Shown in pieces: positions 14,358-17,893 of a stretch of 17,893 nt of DNA (position 1 is the first letter of the stretch; each line of letters starts with the position of its first letter). Below the pieces are notes generated by a model. It did not search any database. It was not told where the DNA came from and saw only the letters and a list, made by a program, of their open reading frames with translations. The DNA is from OMOG01 sp041485845 (GTDB lineage Bacteria > Acidobacteriota > Terriglobia > Bryobacterales > Bryobacteraceae): positions 1 to 17,893 of the forward strand of contig JBGPKH010000109.1 of the NCBI GenBank assembly GCA_041485845.1, written 5' to 3'. The translations under genes were made by a program, and so were the position numbers.

Positions 14358-15590
14358 GTGACTCGAAAAACGGCTGCCACCGGCGGCAAACAATTTCAGG
14401 GCGCGTCGAGCGAAGTGGTTCGCGACATCAACCGGCGAATCGTGCTCAACCTCATTCGCACGCGCCATCCCATTTCACGCGCCGACCTGGCCCGCATCTC
14501 CGGCCTCCAGCGCAGCACGGTCTCGCTGATCGTCGAGCAGTTGATCGACGAGCGCTGGGTACTCGAAGGTCCCACCGGCCGCCTGCCGCGCGGCCGCCGG
14601 CCCACTTTTCTGCGCCTCAACGACGAGCGGGTCATCATCGCGGTGGACATTCGCCCCACCCAAACCACGGTGGCCCTGGCCGACGCCAACGGCAAGTTCA
14701 TTTCCCAGGAGATCATCGCGACTGCGGCCGATCCCAAGGTCACGCTCGACGGCCTGATTCAATCCATCCAGCGCATCATCCGTTCCAGCCGCCAAAAAAT
14801 GATCGAGGGCGTGGGCATCAGCCTCCCCGGCCGCTACGACCACAAGGTGGACCGCCTGGTCTTCGCGCCCAACCTCAAGTGGAGCGAGATCGATATCCGC
14901 AACCCCATCGTGCAAGCCACGGGCCTGGACGTGGAAGTCGAGAACGCCGCCAATGCCTGCGTGCTCGCCGCCGTCTGGTTCGATCACATGGAGGAATGCC
15001 GCAACCTCGTGGTGGTCACGGTCTCCGAGGGTATCGGCACCGGCATATGGGCTAACGGAGAGCTGGTTCGCGGCTTGAACGGAATGGCCGGCGAGTTCGG
15101 CCATGTCCCTCTCGATCCCAACGGGCCGCCTTGCGGCTGCGGCGGCCGCGGCTGCTGGGAGGTCTTCGCGTCCAACCGCGCCGCCCTCCGCCACTACTTC
15201 GAGTCCAGTTCCGAGACCAGCGACCTGACCTTCCTCGACCTGCTCAGCCGCGCCCAAAACGGAGACAGGCGCGCGGCCAAAGCACTCGAAAACATGGCGC
15301 ACTATCTGGGGCGCGGCATGCGCATGATCGTCGCCGGCCTCGCGCCGGAACGTATCATCCTCGTCGGCGAGCTCACCCGCGCCTGGCATCGCTTCGGATC
15401 CATCATCGAGTCGGAAGTCCAGGACCAGGTGCTGCCCGGCGGTTGTGTCCCGCGACTGATTCCGGCTTATGAAGACGGCATGGCGCGCCTCCGCGGCACA
15501 GTCGCGCTCATCATGCAGAAGGATTTCGGGCGCGTAGTAGACCGTAGTGAGCCAGGTAGATCGTCTTCTTGCCTGCAAAGCCCGCGTTGA
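14358..15590 (+). CDS. ROK-family (NagC/XylR-type) transcriptional repressor
   Basis: A 410-residue protein. An N-terminal winged helix-turn-helix (about 20-75: RRIVLNLIRTRHPISRADLA, RISGLQRSTVSLIVEQLI) is followed by a ROK domain with EGIGTGIWANGELVRGLNGM, AGEFGHV and the zinc motif CGCGGRGCWE (C259, C261, C266, with H249). The sugar-kinase catalytic Asp of the NDxN motif is Ala here (VENAANAC) and the N-terminal DxGxT phosphate loop is absent, so it is a sugar-sensing repressor, not a kinase. I chose GTG 14358: it is in frame just ahead of the folded region and 7 bp after the GH3 fragment; the ribosome binding site is weak. The last 20 or so codons after LIMQKDFG read into an unrelated antisense remnant. 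Likely ligand is xylose or glucose, inferred from the GH3 neighbours. Confidence 0.9.
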   Translation: MTRKTAATGGKQFQGASSEVVRDINRRIVLNLIRTRHPISRADLARISGLQRSTVSLIVEQLIDERWVLEGPTGRLPRGRRPTFLRLNDERVIIAVDIRPTQTTVALADANGKFISQEIIATAADPKVTLDGLIQSIQRIIRSSRQKMIEGVGISLPGRYDHKVDRLVFAPNLKWSEIDIRNPIVQATGLDVEVENAANACVLAAVWFDHMEECRNLVVVTVSEGIGTGIWANGELVRGLNGMAGEFGHVPLDPNGPPCGCGGRGCWEVFASNRAALRHYFESSSETSDLTFLDLLSRAQNGDRRAAKALENMAHYLGRGMRMIVAGLAPERIILVGELTRAWHRFGSIIESEVQDQVLPGGCVPRLIPAYEDGMARLRGTVALIMQKDFGRVVDRSEPGRSSSCLQSPR

Positions 15591-15700
15591 AGCTCATGTC
15601 CAATGTGAGCGTCAGGAGGTTCCCCTCGCCCCTTCGCAGAGGCCAGACGCACTCCACATTGCCCGTTTTTGCGGGACTTTCCCAGCGCAATCTCACCCGC
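15541..15700 (-). pseudogene. Remnant of an exported beta-rich module
   Basis: Minus-strand codons read NVECVWPLRRGEGNL then LTLTLDMSFNAGFAGKKTIY and LAHYG. From memory this resembles a C-terminal repeat-type module of large exported Acidobacteriota proteins, which has a conserved Cys, LTLxL, FxxxFAGxKxIY and a Trp-rich end. No start or full domain is present. It overlaps the last codons of the ROK gene on the other strand. The family call is tentative. Confidence 0.35.
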
Positions 15701-16211
15701 GGGCCCTTGCACGTTTTCCTCGGGGCTGATCGCAGTCTTGCCCGGATTCACCAGACCCTGCGGTGCACCTGAAAATGTGACCGGCGCCGCACATCGTCTG
15801 CGCGCCGGCGGGATACGTCAAGTGGGCGCGCTGACCAGAATGGACCGCGCCGGCATGGAGTTCAAATTGACGGCCGAGGGGCTGACCGCCAATTGCGTTC
15901 ATTCTCCACGGCGCCACCCGGCGGTTGGACCCGGCGGCCTTTCCGGCCGCAGCGCAGGGGTTGGCCCTGGAACGTTTCTGACGATCGCAACGGCCCGCGG
16001 CTGCAAGTGGCGTTGCTGGGTTCCGGCGGCGCAATGCACATCGCGGTCCACGAGGGGTTCGATCCGCGCGCTTACACCGAAGACGAGATCAATGCCATCC
16101 GGAAGACAGCCCGGCGTGGGAGACCCAACCCCCGCTCGCGGCACGCCCGGGCTCGCCCAATAAAGGTTGGAAGATTGCCGGGAGCTTTGCATCCGCCGCG
16201 CCCTTCCCCAC
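15701..16211. other. Gap without a recognised gene
   Basis: No complete gene is seen. One plus-strand stretch (about 15971-16120) has protein-like composition: SDDRNGPRLQVALLGSGGAM then HIAVHEGFDPRAYTEDEINA. It has no good start or ribosome binding site and I cannot assign it to a family. Reading frames on both strands here change coding character several times, which fits decayed sequence between the ROK gene and pgk. Confidence 0.4.
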
Positions 16212-16266
16212 CGGCGGACCCCCCTCGGCGGACCCCCCTCGGCGGACCCCCCTCGGCGGACCCCCT
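16212..16266. repeat. 4 x 14-bp tandem repeat, GGCGGACCC core
   Basis: Four consecutive units of CGGCGGACCCCCCT start at 16212, 16226, 16240 and 16254; the last is one C short. The 9-bp core GGCGGACCC is the same as in the array at 2831-2884. It ends 68 bp before the pgk start. The units are too short and have no spacers, so this is not a CRISPR array. Confidence 0.85.
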
Positions 16267-16302
16267 ATTCCCCAGCGGTAGTACCGCGACGCCGCGTGTT
16301 AA

Positions 16303-16328
16303 CCTCAAATGGAACTATCCATTTGAGG
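16303..16328 (+). promoter_or_regulatory. Perfect hairpin covering the pgk ribosome binding site
   Basis: CCTCAAATGG (16303-16312), loop AACTAT, and CCATTTGAGG (16319-16328) are perfect 10-bp arms. The 3' arm ends in GAGG, the only Shine-Dalgarno candidate for pgk, 6 bp before its ATG. The 5' arm carries the matching CCTC. In RNA the hairpin would hide the ribosome binding site; in DNA the same symmetry could be an operator. Confidence 0.6.
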
Positions 16329-16334
16329 CCCGAT

Positions 16335-17513
16335 ATGTCCTATCTATCCGTACGCGACCTCGACCTGAAGGGCAAGCGCGTCTTCATCCGCGTGGATTTC
16401 AATGTGCCGCTGCAAAAGAACCAGCGGGGCGAAATGGAAATCACCAGCGACAAGCGCATCCAGTCGTCGCAGCCCACTATCCAGTACGCGCTCGATCACG
16501 GGGCCGGCGTCATCCTGGCTTCGCACCTGGGGCGCCCCAAGGGCAAACCCAATCCGGAAATGAGCCTGAAGCCGGCGGCCGCGCGTTTGCAGGAATTGCT
16601 CGGCCGCCCCGTCAAAATGGCGCCCGATTGCATCGGGCCCGACGTGGAAGCCATGCTGCCTGCGCGGGGCGAAGTCCTGCTGCTCGAGAACCTGCGTTTC
16701 CACCCTGAAGAAGAGAAGAACGACCCCGGGTTCGCCCGTAAGCTGGCGGCCCTGTGTGACGTCTACGTGAACGACGCGTTCGGTTCGGCGCATCGCGCGC
16801 ACGCTTCCACCGAGGGCATGATCCGGTTCGTCGCTAAGGCGGCCGCCGGGTTGCTCATGGAGCAGGAGCTGAAATACCTCGGCATGGTCACTACCAATCC
16901 GGAGCGGCCGTGCATCGCCATTCTGGGCGGCGCGAAGGTTTCGGACAAGATCGAAGTCATCGAGAATCTGGGCAAGGTGGTCGACAAGCTGCTCATCGGC
17001 GGCGCCATGGCCTACACGTTCCTGCGAGCCCAGGGCCAGCCCACCGGGAAATCGCTGGTAGAAGAAGACAAGGTCGAACTGGCGAAGAAGCTGCTCGCCG
17101 GCCTCGGCGGCAAGCTGATGCTGCCGGTGGACCACGTGGTGGTTTCCGAAATCGCGGCCGGCGCCGCCAACGAAGCGGTCGGGACAATCCCGAACGGGAA
17201 GACCGGCGTCGACATCGGGCCGAAGACCATTGAGCAGTATTCGCAGGCGATCTCCAGCGCCAAAACGATCATCTGGAACGGTCCCATGGGGATCTTCGAG
17301 AAGCCGCCGTTCGACCAGGGCACCGTCGCGCTAGCCAAGGCCGTGGCCAGCTCGGGCGCCATTTCCGTGGTGGGCGGAGGCGATTCCGAGAAGGCCATCA
17401 AGGCCGCCGGCGTATCCGGGAAGATCACCCACGTGTCGACGGGTGGAGGGGCTTCGCTGGAGTTTCTGGCGGGGATCCGTCTGCCGGGAGTGGCCGCACT
17501 CGAGACTCGATAG
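16335..17513 (+). CDS. pgk: Phosphoglycerate kinase
   Basis: A 392-residue protein, normal PGK length (EC 2.7.2.3), which interconverts 1,3-bisphosphoglycerate + ADP and 3-phosphoglycerate + ATP in glycolysis and gluconeogenesis in the cytoplasm. Motifs in order: RVDFNVPL, SHLGRPKG, LLLENLRFHPEEEKND, DVYVNDAFGSAHRAHAST, AILGGAKVSDKI, IWNGPMGIFE, VGGGDSEKA and STGGGASLEFLAG. All are intact. The start at 16335 is supported by GAGG 6 bp upstream and by the family N-terminus (MSYLSVRDLDLKGKRV). It stands alone here: the usual partner gap is not adjacent. A perfect hairpin covers the ribosome binding site (16303-16328), and a tandem repeat lies just before that. Confidence 0.97.
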   Translation: MSYLSVRDLDLKGKRVFIRVDFNVPLQKNQRGEMEITSDKRIQSSQPTIQYALDHGAGVILASHLGRPKGKPNPEMSLKPAAARLQELLGRPVKMAPDCIGPDVEAMLPARGEVLLLENLRFHPEEEKNDPGFARKLAALCDVYVNDAFGSAHRAHASTEGMIRFVAKAAAGLLMEQELKYLGMVTTNPERPCIAILGGAKVSDKIEVIENLGKVVDKLLIGGAMAYTFLRAQGQPTGKSLVEEDKVELAKKLLAGLGGKLMLPVDHVVVSEIAAGAANEAVGTIPNGKTGVDIGPKTIEQYSQAISSAKTIIWNGPMGIFEKPPFDQGTVALAKAVASSGAISVVGGGDSEKAIKAAGVSGKITHVSTGGGASLEFLAGIRLPGVAALETR

Positions 17514-17547
17514 GAGGCCGCGCCGCGGCGTCGCAGGTATTCGACAT

Positions 17548-17637
17548 TCAAGTGGGGACGCCGAAGTGGGGCAGCACCCACCGCATCAGCACGACGTACG
17601 CCAGCACAAACACGACAATCGGCAACCATCCGGACAT
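17548..17637 (-). CDS. Very small membrane protein; possible UGA-Sec extension
   Basis: ATG 17637 opens a 29-codon frame: MSGWLPIVVFVLAYVVLM is a single membrane helix, then RWVLPHFGVPT and TGA at 17548-17550. The composition is strongly protein-like for such a short frame, with aromatic and charged residues flanking the helix. If the TGA were read through as selenocysteine (U), the next residues would be U-MSNTCDAAARPP, giving a U-x4-C pair; the frame then stays open about 40 codons, antisense to the 3' end of pgk. A GC-rich stem-loop can form 15-33 nt from the UGA. Without recoding it is a plain 29-residue membrane peptide. The ribosome binding site is weak (GGTAG). Confidence 0.4.
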   Translation of the reverse strand: MSGWLPIVVFVLAYVVLMRWVLPHFGVPT

Positions 17638-17786
17638 TCTACCGTCTTAGACGCAGGGTCTGGTGCCCAGGTAACAACCATTTGGCGCACGCGCAACGCA
17701 GCTTGCGTGCCCGCCCGCCGGGTGGTGGTTCCCAACCGTCGTGCAGGCTGGACGCGCCGCGGTCCGCGCGGGCGCCGCGCACGTCG

Positions 17787-17893
17787 TCAAAAGCTCAAAT
17801 TAACGATGCAATCCTCACCTGCCGCCACGCGCACGCGCACCTTGCAGGTTCTTGTGCGCCGCATCGTAGAACCAAGTCCGGCCGGCCATCGCG
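17787..17893 (-). CDS. 3' end of an unidentified gene, with a possible frame break
   Basis: The minus-strand frame ending at the TGA at 17787-17789 reads VRVRVAAGEDCIVNLSF, a beta-strand-like protein end seen in some glycoside hydrolases. Upstream, the coherent peptide GRTWFYDAAHKNLQ lies in another frame; the two join if one base is removed near 17840-17850. It enters from outside the window, so neither family nor integrity can be judged. Confidence 0.4.
   Translation of the reverse strand, partial: RWPAGLGSTMRRTRTCKVRVRVAAGEDCIVNLSF

Noticed and set aside
14475..15578. 367-codon minus-strand frame opposite the ROK repressor
   Set aside because: Antisense shadow; the plus strand shows the HTH and the ROK zinc motif.
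16212..16266. Possible CRISPR array
   Set aside because: Units are 14 bp, directly abutting, with no unique spacers and no cas genes; it is a simple tandem repeat.
16167..16334. Upstream extension of pgk to an ATG at 16167
   Set aside because: It runs through the tandem repeat and hairpin and adds 56 residues absent from the PGK family; ATG 16335 has a ribosome binding site and the family N-terminus.
17640..17786. Possible tRNA or other structured RNA in the GC-rich gap after pgk
   Set aside because: No GTTCRA-type T-loop, no acceptor-stem pairing, and no consistent cloverleaf on either strand; only short GC-rich hairpins.

Overview
The window looks like chromosomal DNA of a GC-rich, Gram-negative-type soil bacterium, most likely an Acidobacteriota member close to Solibacter/Bryobacterales. 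That assignment is inferred from protein style: small secreted beta-rich proteins, DUF1080 and DUF3500 proteins, plant-sugar GH3 enzymes, a tad pilus, and short GC-rich tandem repeats between genes. No rRNA, tRNA, CRISPR array or complete prophage is visible.

Layout. Positions 1-1742 (minus strand) hold the end of a tad/Flp pilus locus: a CpaE/TadZ-like ATPase followed by two near-duplicate Flp prepilins, the second cut by the window edge. Positions 1841-5096 hold a secreted DUF1080 protein, a decayed myo-inositol oxygenase gene and a secreted M20 amidohydrolase. Positions 5173-5583 hold an array of inverted 9-bp repeats joined to the last part of a tyrosine recombinase. Positions 5612-9210 hold a DUF3500 protein, a small coiled-coil protein, a secreted protein of unknown function and ATP-type PEP carboxykinase (pckA). 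Positions 9213-9674 hold fragments of three unrelated genes. Positions 9707-15590 hold a small secreted beta-rich protein, a frameshifted GH3 gene on the minus strand, an AT-rich promoter/operator region, the C-terminal half of a second GH3 gene on the plus strand (two frameshifts), and a ROK-family repressor 7 bp after it. Positions 15541-16266 hold remnants and a 4 x 14-bp tandem repeat. Positions 16335-17513 hold phosphoglycerate kinase (pgk), with a perfect hairpin covering its ribosome binding site. Last come a very small membrane-protein frame ending in a possibly recoded TGA, and the 3' end of another minus-strand gene.

How it fits together. Two central-carbon genes (pckA, pgk) are intact. 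Between them is a hemicellulose-style sugar module: two divergent GH3 beta-xylosidase/beta-glucosidase genes, a TAGTTT/AAACTA palindrome between them, and a XylR/NagC-type ROK repressor that has lost the sugar-kinase aspartate. A local xylose- or glucoside-responsive circuit is the simplest reading, but both GH3 genes are broken as read here.

The strongest general impression is gene decay. At least seven loci are truncated, frameshifted or have lost active-site residues. The most interesting candidates for new biology are the recombination-site-like repeat array, the hairpin over the pgk ribosome binding site, the ROK operator, and the possible UGA-encoded selenocysteine in the small membrane protein.
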